In this document: positions 1 to 5,330 of the stretch, piece after piece
How the letters are laid out: each line of letters starts with the position of its first letter
Position numbering within the stretch: position 1 is the first letter of the stretch
Assembly: GCA_007118555.1 (NCBI GenBank)
Contig: SKRJ01000369.1
Span: 1 to 7,275 of the forward strand
DNA from: Anaerolineae bacterium
GTDB lineage: Bacteria > Chloroflexota > Anaerolineae > UBA1429
Length of the DNA: 7,275 nt
Direction: 5' to 3'
Program-made: the position numbers and the translations under genes
The notes under the pieces: model-generated
The model's input: the letters and a program-made list of their open reading frames with translations, nothing else
Told to the model about the DNA's origin: nothing
Database searches by the model: none

Positions 1-501
1 CACCACAGCGCGCCAATCCTCCCCGTGCTGTTGCGCCAGGTTGCGGCTCTTCCGCCGGTAATAGTGCTCGCGCCTGTCCAGCATGCGGTGCAGGCTGCGC
101 ATGTCCATCTGGGGCAAAAAGCTGTCGCACACGGCGCTCAAGGGCCGAATGTCGTGTTGGCGCGCCTGTTGGCCCGCCACATGCAGCGCCACCAGCGCGC
201 CGCCGTGGGAGCCCACCAGGTGGCAGGCCTCGATCCCCAGCTCCTGCAGGAGGTGGCAGCCCAGGTCGGCCCAGTAGCCCCAGAGATCATACTCGTGCTC
301 GTCGGGGTAGGGGTCCTGCCGCGCCGAGCGGCCCCGCCCCGGATAGTCCATCGCGATCACGCGAAAGCGTTGGGCCAGGTGGTCGATCTCTTCCTTGTAC
401 GCGCTGGCCGCCAGGATGTTATCGGGTAGAAACAGGAGCGGTTCTCCCTGTCCCTGGTCGACATAATGGATCTCGAGTTCGGCGATGGCATAGATGGGCA
501 T
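1..501 (-). CDS. Alpha/beta hydrolase fold protein, N-terminal part (cut by left window edge)
   Basis: An open frame of 167 codons starts at ATG 501-499 and reaches the window edge without a stop, so the C-terminus, including the expected catalytic Asp and His, is not visible. The N-terminus reads as a classic alpha/beta hydrolase: strand and oxyanion region LLFLPDN (22-28), then RVIAMDYPGRGRSAR (47-61), which matches the usual D-x-x-G-x-G-x-S segment after strand 4. The nucleophile elbow HLVGSHGGALVAL lies at 94-106, with Ser98 the likely nucleophile. Two oddities: the oxyanion motif is PDN instead of HG, and the elbow is one residue shorter than the usual G-x-S-x-G, putting Val where the first Gly should be. 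A GGGGG run 5-9 nt upstream may act as ribosome binding site. The gene has its own promoter, divergent from the kinase gene. The family covers esterases, lipases, dehalogenases and C-C hydrolases, so the substrate cannot be named. Confidence 0.85.
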   Translation of the reverse strand, partial: MPIYAIAELEIHYVDQGQGEPLLFLPDNILAASAYKEEIDHLAQRFRVIAMDYPGRGRSARQDPYPDEHEYDLWGYWADLGCHLLQELGIEACHLVGSHGGALVALHVAGQQARQHDIRPLSAVCDSFLPQMDMRSLHRMLDRREHYYRRKSRNLAQQHGEDWRAVV

Positions 502-527
502 GGTTCCCCCTTGGCTTGATGATGGCC

Positions 528-556
528 ATTTTATACCCGCTGCCTTTTCTGATCAA
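528..556 (-). promoter_or_regulatory. Sigma70-like promoter for the alpha/beta hydrolase
   Basis: Read on the minus strand, TTGATC (556-551) and TAAAAT (533-528) are separated by exactly 17 bases. This is close to the TTGACA/TATAAT consensus, with five of six matches in each box. Transcription would begin near 521, about 20 bases before the ATG at 501. It faces away from the plus-strand promoter 11 bases to its right. Confidence 0.6.
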
Positions 557-567
557 TGTGAAATACC

Positions 568-596
568 TTGACCTGACCCTCTGGTGCCCTTAGACT
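568..596 (+). promoter_or_regulatory. Sigma70-like promoter for the kinase leader
   Basis: TTGACC (568-573) and TAGACT (591-596) are separated by 17 bases, matching the consensus at five and four of six positions. The predicted start is near 602-604, giving a leader of about 300 bases before the kinase ATG at 905. A long leader of this kind could host post-transcriptional control, but no known riboswitch class was recognised. Confidence 0.5.
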
Positions 597-600
597 GTAG

Positions 601-618
601 CCAGATCGAGTGGTCTGG
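601..618. promoter_or_regulatory. Imperfect dyad at the plus-strand start site (possible operator)
   Basis: CCAGA (601-605) is mirrored by TCTGG (614-618), with one further matching pair inside, so six of nine half-site positions pair. It covers the predicted transcription start of the rightward promoter, where a repressor site or 5' hairpin would be expected. It is a short pattern and could be chance. No regulator gene is visible in the window. Confidence 0.25.
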
Positions 619-624
619 CAGGTC

Positions 625-643
625 GGCGATATCGCGCTGGCTG
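625..643. repeat. GGCGATATCGC palindrome copy in the kinase leader
   Basis: The sequence GGCGATATCGC followed by GC and TGGCTG matches the minus-strand sequence at 6707-6691 except for a 2-base insertion. Its core (626-635) is a perfect ten-base palindrome, located about 23 bases downstream of the predicted plus-strand transcription start. Both copies lie in non-coding gaps. Confidence 0.3.
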
Positions 644-709
644 CACCACCGCTCTCGTGTCAGCGATCCATGCGCCTGATGCGTCGGATGCCAACAGTGG
701 AGCGAGCGT

Positions 710-838
710 ATGAAACGCGAGACCGCCTACTATCATGGGTGCCACCAGGATCCGGAACCGTGCCGCGCCCGAGGCCATTGTGATGGCCCGACACCCTCAG
801 GTGCTCCCTCTCTGTGCGGAGCGAGCCACCGTGGATGA
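710..838 (+). CDS. Small Cys/His-rich ORF in the kinase leader (42 aa, hypothetical)
   Basis: ATG at 710 is preceded by GGAG (699-702) with a 7-base spacer, a good ribosome binding site that is hard to explain otherwise. The 42-residue product contains YYHGCHQDPEPC near its N-terminus, then RARGHCDG and a later Cys, for four Cys and four His in all. This could suggest metal binding, but there is no family match I recognise and the C-terminal half is rich in Gly, Ser and Pro. It ends at TGA 836-838, inside the next small ORF (783-908), which is in another frame. It may be a leader peptide, a tiny protein or a remnant. Confidence 0.3.
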   Translation: MKRETAYYHGCHQDPEPCRARGHCDGPTPSGAPSLCGASHRG

Positions 839-908
839 CCCGACCTTTGATGGCATCCCGGAGCTGCACGCCGCCGGACATCTGGGGCTGCTGGAGGCCC
901 TCCCATGA
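783..908 (+). CDS. Small ORF overlapping the kinase start by ATGA (41 aa, hypothetical)
   Basis: The frame has an upstream in-frame ATG at 735 (57 aa) but no ribosome binding site there. ATG 783 has GAGG (771-774) 8 bases upstream, giving 41 aa starting MARHPQVLPLCAERA and ending HLGLLEALP. Third codon positions are strongly G/C, as in real genes nearby. The stop TGA (906-908) overlaps the kinase ATG (905-907), the arrangement typical of translational coupling, and the kinase ribosome binding site lies inside this ORF. It has no recognised domain. Either it is a coupled leader ORF or it is the surviving tail of a decayed gene. Confidence 0.35.
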   Translation: MARHPQVLPLCAERATVDDPTFDGIPELHAAGHLGLLEALP

Positions 909-1870
909 GCCCTGCACCACCTCCCGATGCTCTTTGCTCGATCCCCGAGATGCGCAGCCTCCTGGCGTGGTGTGCCCGCCAGATCGGCCCGTGCACCCCA
1001 GACGCAGCCGATGCTCGCTTTCATGGGCGAGCCACGGTGATGGGCATCCGACGTGGCGCCGACCGCTTCTTTCTCAAGATCCATGCAGAGCCCGACGCCT
1101 TTGAGGCCGAGATCCACGCCTATTCGCACTGGACGCAGGCAATGGCGCCTCATGCGCCGGCGCTGATCGCCGTGCGGGAGCAACGGCCGCTGGCGTTGCT
1201 GCTGGCCGCCCTTCCCGGCCTGCCTCTGGAGCAGGCGGGGCTCCCGATGGCTCTGCAGGAGAGGGTCTGGGAGACGGCCGGGCGTGTGCTGTGCAGGCTT
1301 CACGAGCATGCCCAGGGACGCTTCTTTGGTGCCTGCCGACAGGATGGCAGGGCGGCTGGACCTGAGGTCGTGGATGCGGTCGCGTATGTCTCTTTCGAGC
1401 TGGAGCGCGACCTGCGGGTGGCGGTGGACCGTGGCTATCTCACCGACCATGAACGGGGCATCCTGGAGCGCGCCCAGAGGCTGTTGCCCGCGTTTGCCCA
1501 CGAGCGCCCTGTGCCCTGCCATCGCGACTATTGCCCGGTTAACTGGATTGTGAGCCCCTCGGGCGAGTGGGCTGGGGTGATCGACTGGGAGTTCTCACGG
1601 TGGGACGTGCGGGTGTCCGATTTTGCCCGCTACCCCGACTGGCAGTGGATCACCCAGCCCAACCTGGTCGTCGCCTTGATGCGCGGCTATGGGCGAGCCC
1701 TGACGCCGCAGGAGGAGCGCCAGCTACTCGTGGCGCGCGCGGTATACGCCCTGGGCGCCATCGTGTGGGGCCACCAGGCCTCGTTTCACGGCTTTGTGCG
1801 AGAGGGGCAAGAGGCGCTCCAGCACCTTGACGGGCTGCTACCCAGAGCCGCCAAGTACGGGGCGGGCTAG
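905..1870 (+). CDS. Aminoglycoside phosphotransferase (APH)-family kinase
   Basis: This 321-residue protein has the APH/choline-kinase fold. The likely ATP-anchoring Lys58 lies in RFFLKIH, followed by the acidic helix EAEIHAY (67-73). The catalytic Brenner motif CHRDYCPVN spans 205-213 (His206, Asp208, Asn213). The Mg-binding GVIDWEF spans 224-230 (Asp227). All key residues are present, so it should be an active ATP-dependent kinase in the cytoplasm. APH-fold enzymes phosphorylate antibiotics, choline, homoserine, fructosamines or other small hydroxyl or amine compounds. Sequence alone does not choose among them, and there is no resistance-gene context. ATG 905 is supported by GGAGG at 893-897 with a 7-base spacer. 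It is transcribed from the promoter near 568-596 through two possible small ORFs. Its TAG stop overlaps that of the convergent phosphatase. Confidence 0.88.
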   Translation: MSPAPPPDALCSIPEMRSLLAWCARQIGPCTPDAADARFHGRATVMGIRRGADRFFLKIHAEPDAFEAEIHAYSHWTQAMAPHAPALIAVREQRPLALLLAALPGLPLEQAGLPMALQERVWETAGRVLCRLHEHAQGRFFGACRQDGRAAGPEVVDAVAYVSFELERDLRVAVDRGYLTDHERGILERAQRLLPAFAHERPVPCHRDYCPVNWIVSPSGEWAGVIDWEFSRWDVRVSDFARYPDWQWITQPNLVVALMRGYGRALTPQEERQLLVARAVYALGAIVWGHQASFHGFVREGQEALQHLDGLLPRAAKYGAG

Positions 1871-2775
1871 GCGTCTGCGATAGCGCGTTCGCCTCGGGCC
1901 ATGAGGCCCGCGCGCTGGAACAGCCAGGGTACCCCCAGGGCCATCCACAGTCCCAGCGGCGCGTACAGGAGCGCGTGGGTCAGGCCTGTCCAACCGGTGG
2001 CCGCCGAGAGCGCCTCCAGGGCCCCGAACAGGACCAGCGACGTGGAGAGCCCGAGCAGCAGCCGGAGCCCGAGCCGCCAGAGTGGCGCCGGCAGCGATTG
2101 GGGCAGGTAGCGCTGGGCCAGAACCATGCCGACGCCCGCCCCGGACAGTAGCAGGGCCCCATCCAGCGTGCGATCGTGCACGTGGGGCATGCTCCACAGC
2201 ACCAGAGGCGGCGCCACCATCACCGCCACGAGCCGCCATCCCAGCGGAATCCGTTCGGTCAGCGCGGCAGCGGGCTCTTCATAGCGTAACGCGAGCCAGA
2301 GCAGTAGTGCGCCGAGCAGATAGCCCCCCAGCAGATCGATGGGGAAATGCACGCCCAGATAGACGCGCGAGAGGGGCACCAGCACGAGCAGCAGGAGGAA
2401 CACCACCAGAAGCCAGGTACGCCGTTCCCAGGCGAACAGATAGCCCCATACCACGACCGTATTCTGGGTATGGCCGCTGGGCAGCCCACCCCCCGTCGCT
2501 CCGCGCACCATCTGCACCCGAGGGTCGTACTCGAACGGGCGCGGTTGGGCCGCCAGGACCTTGGCCCACGTGTTCAGGTAGAGCGAGAGCATAAAGAGCA
2601 CGGCCAGGCGCAGGGTCAGGCGCCGGTCTACGCACCAGTAGAGCGCGGGAAAGAGCACGACGTAAAAGAGGGCCTCGCCGGGCAGCGTGAGCAGCACCAT
2701 CACCTCATCCAGTGCGGGATGGAACTGCTGGAGCCAAAGCACCCACACGATGCCGCTATCGAGGATGGCATCCAT
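1867..2775 (-). CDS. PAP2-family membrane phosphatase
   Basis: This 302-residue integral membrane protein carries the complete acid-phosphatase/PAP2 signature: K-x6-R-P at 72-80 (KVLAAQPRP), PSGH at 99-102 (His102 the general acid) and SR-x5-H-x3-D at 136-147 (His143 the nucleophile, Asp147). Several hydrophobic stretches surround these, including 121-135 and 148-163, plus further membrane segments in the C-terminal third. Family members remove phosphate or pyrophosphate from lipids such as phosphatidic acid, phosphatidylglycerophosphate or undecaprenyl pyrophosphate, with the active site at the outer membrane face. The exact lipid is not readable here. About 140 residues after the catalytic core form an extra membrane region that small BcrC-type enzymes lack. 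The ATG lacks a strong ribosome binding site (only AAAGGG, rather far upstream). It lies 68 nt after the transketolase operon and may be cotranscribed with it. Confidence 0.9.
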   Translation of the reverse strand: MDAILDSGIVWVLWLQQFHPALDEVMVLLTLPGEALFYVVLFPALYWCVDRRLTLRLAVLFMLSLYLNTWAKVLAAQPRPFEYDPRVQMVRGATGGGLPSGHTQNTVVVWGYLFAWERRTWLLVVFLLLLVLVPLSRVYLGVHFPIDLLGGYLLGALLLWLALRYEEPAAALTERIPLGWRLVAVMVAPPLVLWSMPHVHDRTLDGALLLSGAGVGMVLAQRYLPQSLPAPLWRLGLRLLLGLSTSLVLFGALEALSAATGWTGLTHALLYAPLGLWMALGVPWLFQRAGLMARGERAIADA

Positions 2776-2843
2776 GATGCCCGTATCCCTTTCCAGTAGC
2801 TGTACCAGGTTCGTCGTGGCGGGGCTGCGCCAGCGAGACGGCG

Positions 2844-3806
2844 CTAACGGGACCGCGCCCTCTCCATGGCGCGCCGCGCCGCCGCCATCACATCGGTGAT
2901 CCCCATGCCATAGGCATCCAGCAACGACTCGGCCTCGCCCGACTCGGGGAACACGTCCTGCAGGCCCACGCGCACCAGCGGTGCAGCCAGGCCCTCTTCC
3001 GCGATCACCTCAGCCACGGCGCTGCCCAGCCCGCCCAGCACATTGTGATCCTCGATGGTGACCACGGCGCCGGTGCGCCGCGCCAATGCGGCGATGGCCT
3101 CCCGGTCCAGGGGCCGCAGGGTATGCACCTCGGCGACCGTGGCGCCAATGCCCTCGGCGGCCAGGCGTTCCGCCGCCTCTTGCACGCGGTTCAGCACGAG
3201 GCCGGTGGTCAGCAGGGCGACATCGTTGCCCCCGCCATGCTCGGCCAGCACACGTGCCTTGCCCAGCTCGAATGGCTCGTCGGCGTCGAACAGGTCGTGC
3301 TCGCGCCCGCTGCCGATGCGCAGATAGCAGGGGCCATTCACCTGCGCGATGGCGTGGGTGGCCTGGCGGGTCTGGGCCGGGTCCGAGGGCGTGACGATGG
3401 TGATGCACGGTATGGCGCGCATGATCCCCAGATCCTCAAAGAATTGATGGGTGACGCCCTCTCGCTCGCCGGCGAACAGGCCTCCGTTGGCCCCCACGAA
3501 CTTGACGTTGAGCCCCGGATAGGCGCAAAAGGTGCGCACCTGCTCACACGCCCGCATGGTGATGAACCCGGCATAGGTCGCCACAAAGGGGATCAGACCA
3601 CACGAGGCCAGCCCCGCGGCGACGCCCACGGCGTTCTGCTCGGCGATGCCCACATCAAACACCCGCTCGGGATAGCGCTCGGCAAAGCGAGCCGCTCGCA
3701 TGGCGGCCAGCGAATCCGCCAGCACCAGCACATAGCGGGAGTCTTGCTCGGCCAGCTCCATCATGGCGGCGCTGAACGCCTCTCGCGTGCCCTTGAATGT
3801 CACCAT
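2844..3806 (-). CDS. Transketolase C-terminal (pyrimidine-binding) subunit
   Basis: A 320-residue protein equal to the pyrimidine and C-terminal domains of transketolase. It contains the catalytic Glu motif DVGIAEQNAV at 51-60 (Glu56, which activates thiamine diphosphate). ATYAGFITMRACEQVR (76-91) and EGVTHQFFEDLGIMRAIP (116-133) follow, the latter with the His-Gln of the substrate channel. A C-terminal transketolase domain follows, with TLRPLD and EDHNVLGGLGSAV. It would pair with the upstream N-terminal subunit to form one active enzyme. The frame is open further upstream, but the start at ATG 3806 fits the family. It is preceded by GGGGGAGG 6 bases upstream and lies 1 nt after the partner's TAG. 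No T-tract terminator was seen after the TAG at 2846-2844. Confidence 0.93.
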   Translation of the reverse strand: MVTFKGTREAFSAAMMELAEQDSRYVLVLADSLAAMRAARFAERYPERVFDVGIAEQNAVGVAAGLASCGLIPFVATYAGFITMRACEQVRTFCAYPGLNVKFVGANGGLFAGEREGVTHQFFEDLGIMRAIPCITIVTPSDPAQTRQATHAIAQVNGPCYLRIGSGREHDLFDADEPFELGKARVLAEHGGGNDVALLTTGLVLNRVQEAAERLAAEGIGATVAEVHTLRPLDREAIAALARRTGAVVTIEDHNVLGGLGSAVAEVIAEEGLAAPLVRVGLQDVFPESGEAESLLDAYGMGITDVMAAARRAMERARSR

Positions 3807-3807
3807 G

Positions 3808-4629
3808 CTAGGCCTCCCCCAAGGCGACCAGCGCCCGCTCCAGCTCGTCCGCCGTCGGCACCCGCTTGTGCCACGAGTTGTCGTTCTCAATGAATGGCAC
3901 GCCCTTGCCCTTGACCGTGTGTGCCACGATGGCCGAGGGGCGATCGGCGATAGCGGCCGCAACCTGGGCCGCATCCAGGATGGCCTCGTGGTCATGGCCA
4001 TCGATCTCTTGCACGTGCCAGGCAAAGGCCGCCAGCTTGGGCGCAATCGGCTCCAGCCCCGCGATCTCTGTCACGCGCCCGCCGCTCTGCCAGCCATTGT
4101 TGTCGATCCAGAGGGTGAGCCGTCCGGCGCCATGATGCGCCGCCGCCATGACAGCCTCCCAGATGATGCCCTCCTGCATCTCGCCATCGCCGGCGATCAC
4201 GTGCACCGCATAGTCGCGGCCGCTGTAGCGCCCCGCCAGCGCCATGCCCAGCCCGATGGAGAGCCCATTGCCCAGCGAGCCGGTGGTCATGTCGATGCCC
4301 GGGGTCTTGACCATGTCAGGGTGCCCCTGCAGCATCGAATGCAGGCCGCGGAGCGTCCCCAGAGCCTCAGACGGCATGAAACCCAGGCGCACCAGCGCTG
4401 CGTACACCACCGGACAGGCGTGCCCCTTGGACAGGATCAGCCGATCGCGGTCGGGCCAATCGGGTCGCTCGGGGTCCACCCGCAACATGCCAAAGTAGAG
4501 CGTCGCGACGATATCTGCCACCGAGAGGGCCGGGCCAGGGTGGCCGTCGCCGCCCACATGCACCATGCGCAGCACGTCGGCGCGCAATCCGTTGGCGATG
4601 CGCGCCAGGTCGGGGAGGGTCTCCTTCAT
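3808..4629 (-). CDS. Transketolase N-terminal (thiamine diphosphate-binding) subunit
   Basis: A 273-residue protein matching the N-terminal domain of transketolase. Motifs in order: GGDGHPGPALS (26-36, with His30), ILSKGHA (65-71, His70), LQGHPD (100-105), TGSLGNGLSIGLG (116-128), and the thiamine diphosphate/Mg motif GDGEMQEG (147-154) ending in DNN at 176-178. The signature KGKGVPFIEN (240-249) follows. With the next gene it makes a two-subunit transketolase that transfers two-carbon ketol units from a ketose phosphate to an aldose. Split forms are common both in central metabolism and in sugar-catabolic operons (for example apulose-4-phosphate and sulfo-sugar pathways), so the substrate is open. 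ATG 4629 has AGGAGG with a 6-base spacer, placed inside the end of the racemase-like gene. The TGA and ATG are 1 nt apart, implying coupling. Confidence 0.94.
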   Translation of the reverse strand: MKETLPDLARIANGLRADVLRMVHVGGDGHPGPALSVADIVATLYFGMLRVDPERPDWPDRDRLILSKGHACPVVYAALVRLGFMPSEALGTLRGLHSMLQGHPDMVKTPGIDMTTGSLGNGLSIGLGMALAGRYSGRDYAVHVIAGDGEMQEGIIWEAVMAAAHHGAGRLTLWIDNNGWQSGGRVTEIAGLEPIAPKLAAFAWHVQEIDGHDHEAILDAAQVAAAIADRPSAIVAHTVKGKGVPFIENDNSWHKRVPTADELERALVALGEA

Positions 4630-4630
4630 C

Positions 4631-5305
4631 TCACACCTCCTCGTTGGCCAGCGCCTCGAGATGACGCGCCACAGAGAGCACGCCCAGGCGCGGGCTGGTC
4701 AGCACCGGCTTGCCCGTCGCCTCGGCCAGGGCATCCTGCATGCGCCCCATGCTGGCCTGGGCCAACAAGAACATCTCTACCTCACCGGCAAGCTCCTCGG
4801 CCGCCGCCATGATGCGCCGGTCATGCTCGTCGCGGTCGCCGGCCACCAGCGCCTGAAACGCGCCATCTGCCAACCCCTCGTACACGGTCACGGCGCGGCC
4901 CGCGGCCTCGGCCTTGGCGCGCACAAGGCGGGTGGTGGGCCCCAGCGTCGTGGGCAGCGTGGCCAGCACGCCAATGCTGCTGGACCTGTCCACGGCTGTC
5001 TCGGCCATGGCATGGTCGATCTGGACCAGGGGCACATCGACAAACTGCTGGCCCAGGACCGCGATCTCGCCCACCGAGGAGCAGGTGTTGAACACCAGAT
5101 CGGCGCCGGCCTCTTCCGCCGTCTGGTAGTAGGCCACCAGACGGCGCATGACCGCCGGCGTGACCTCGCCCGCCGCAATGACATCCTGGATCAGGCTGTC
5201 ATCGGCGATGTTGATCAGGCGCACATCGGGCAGTATCTCGGCGAAAAGCTCCTTGATCGAGTCTACAATGTTCATGGCGGTGTACACCGCGGCGACAGTC
5301 GGCAT
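4631..5305 (-). CDS. Asp/Glu/hydantoin racemase-superfamily protein with one cysteine
   Basis: This 224-residue protein starts MPTVAAVYTAMN, has the N-domain cysteine loop VFNTCSSVGE (71-80, Cys75), a strand SIGVLATLPTT (110-120) and the second-lobe motif FLLAQASMGRM (179-189). The superfamily uses two facing cysteines for proton exchange (aspartate, glutamate and hydantoin racemases). Here Cys75 is the only cysteine in the protein, and Ala-Ser occupies the second site. It may therefore be a one-base enzyme (decarboxylase, isomerase or lyase, as in the related arylmalonate decarboxylases), or a member of the AQAS subgroup of unclear function. ATG 5305 is preferred over the in-frame TTG 5323 because AAAAGGGG lies 6 bases upstream and family N-termini begin with this strand. 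It follows the dehydrogenase by 25 nt. Confidence 0.85.
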   Translation of the reverse strand: MPTVAAVYTAMNIVDSIKELFAEILPDVRLINIADDSLIQDVIAAGEVTPAVMRRLVAYYQTAEEAGADLVFNTCSSVGEIAVLGQQFVDVPLVQIDHAMAETAVDRSSSIGVLATLPTTLGPTTRLVRAKAEAAGRAVTVYEGLADGAFQALVAGDRDEHDRRIMAAAEELAGEVEMFLLAQASMGRMQDALAEATGKPVLTSPRLGVLSVARHLEALANEEV

Positions 5306-5311
5306 GGCGCG

Positions 5312-5319
5312 CCCCTTTT
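5312..5319 (-). promoter_or_regulatory. Ribosome binding site fixing the racemase-like start
   Basis: AAAAGGGG on the minus strand ends 6 bases before ATG 5305. The alternative TTG at 5323-5321 lies just upstream of this site and would place it inside the coding sequence, so the ATG is the better start. Confidence 0.6.
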
Positions 5320-5330
5320 CCAATGTGAGT

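Larger units (their letters stand above)
502..904. other. Divergent control region and leader between hydrolase and kinase genes
   Basis: This 403-base stretch has no recognisable conserved gene. Its left 100 bases carry two back-to-back sigma70-like promoters, one per direction. The right 300 bases form a long leader for the kinase gene. That leader contains an imperfect dyad at the start site, a perfect GCGATATCGC palindrome at 626-635 and two overlapping small ORFs in different frames (710-838 and 783-908). A third weak frame (GTG 610 or ATG 670, ending in TGA 781-783) is also open but shows no ribosome binding site that I can see. No tRNA-like fold or T-tract terminator was evident by eye. 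Confidence 0.6.

Noticed and set aside
25..429. Plus-strand open frame opposite the hydrolase (134 aa)
   Set aside because: The minus strand encodes a clear alpha/beta hydrolase N-terminus through the same bases.
797..1522. Long minus-strand open frame opposite the kinase (241 aa)
   Set aside because: It is a complement of the APH-family gene, whose catalytic motifs fix the real frame. The minus frame shows no domain and no ribosome binding site.
2807..2833. Short hairpin TGGCG-CAGCCC-CGCCA between the transketolase operon and the phosphatase gene
   Set aside because: The stem is only five pairs and no T-tract follows, so an intrinsic terminator is not supported.
3807..4046. N-terminal extension of the transketolase C-subunit frame (open to 4046)
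   Set aside because: The extension overlaps the well-conserved transketolase N-subunit gene in another frame and has Arg/Ser/Pro-rich shadow composition. ATG 3806 has a strong ribosome binding site and fits the family N-terminus.
3763..4812. Long plus-strand open frame opposite the transketolase genes (349 aa)
   Set aside because: It is low-complexity His/Arg/Pro-rich sequence typical of the antisense of GC-rich genes, and the minus strand carries complete transketolase motifs.
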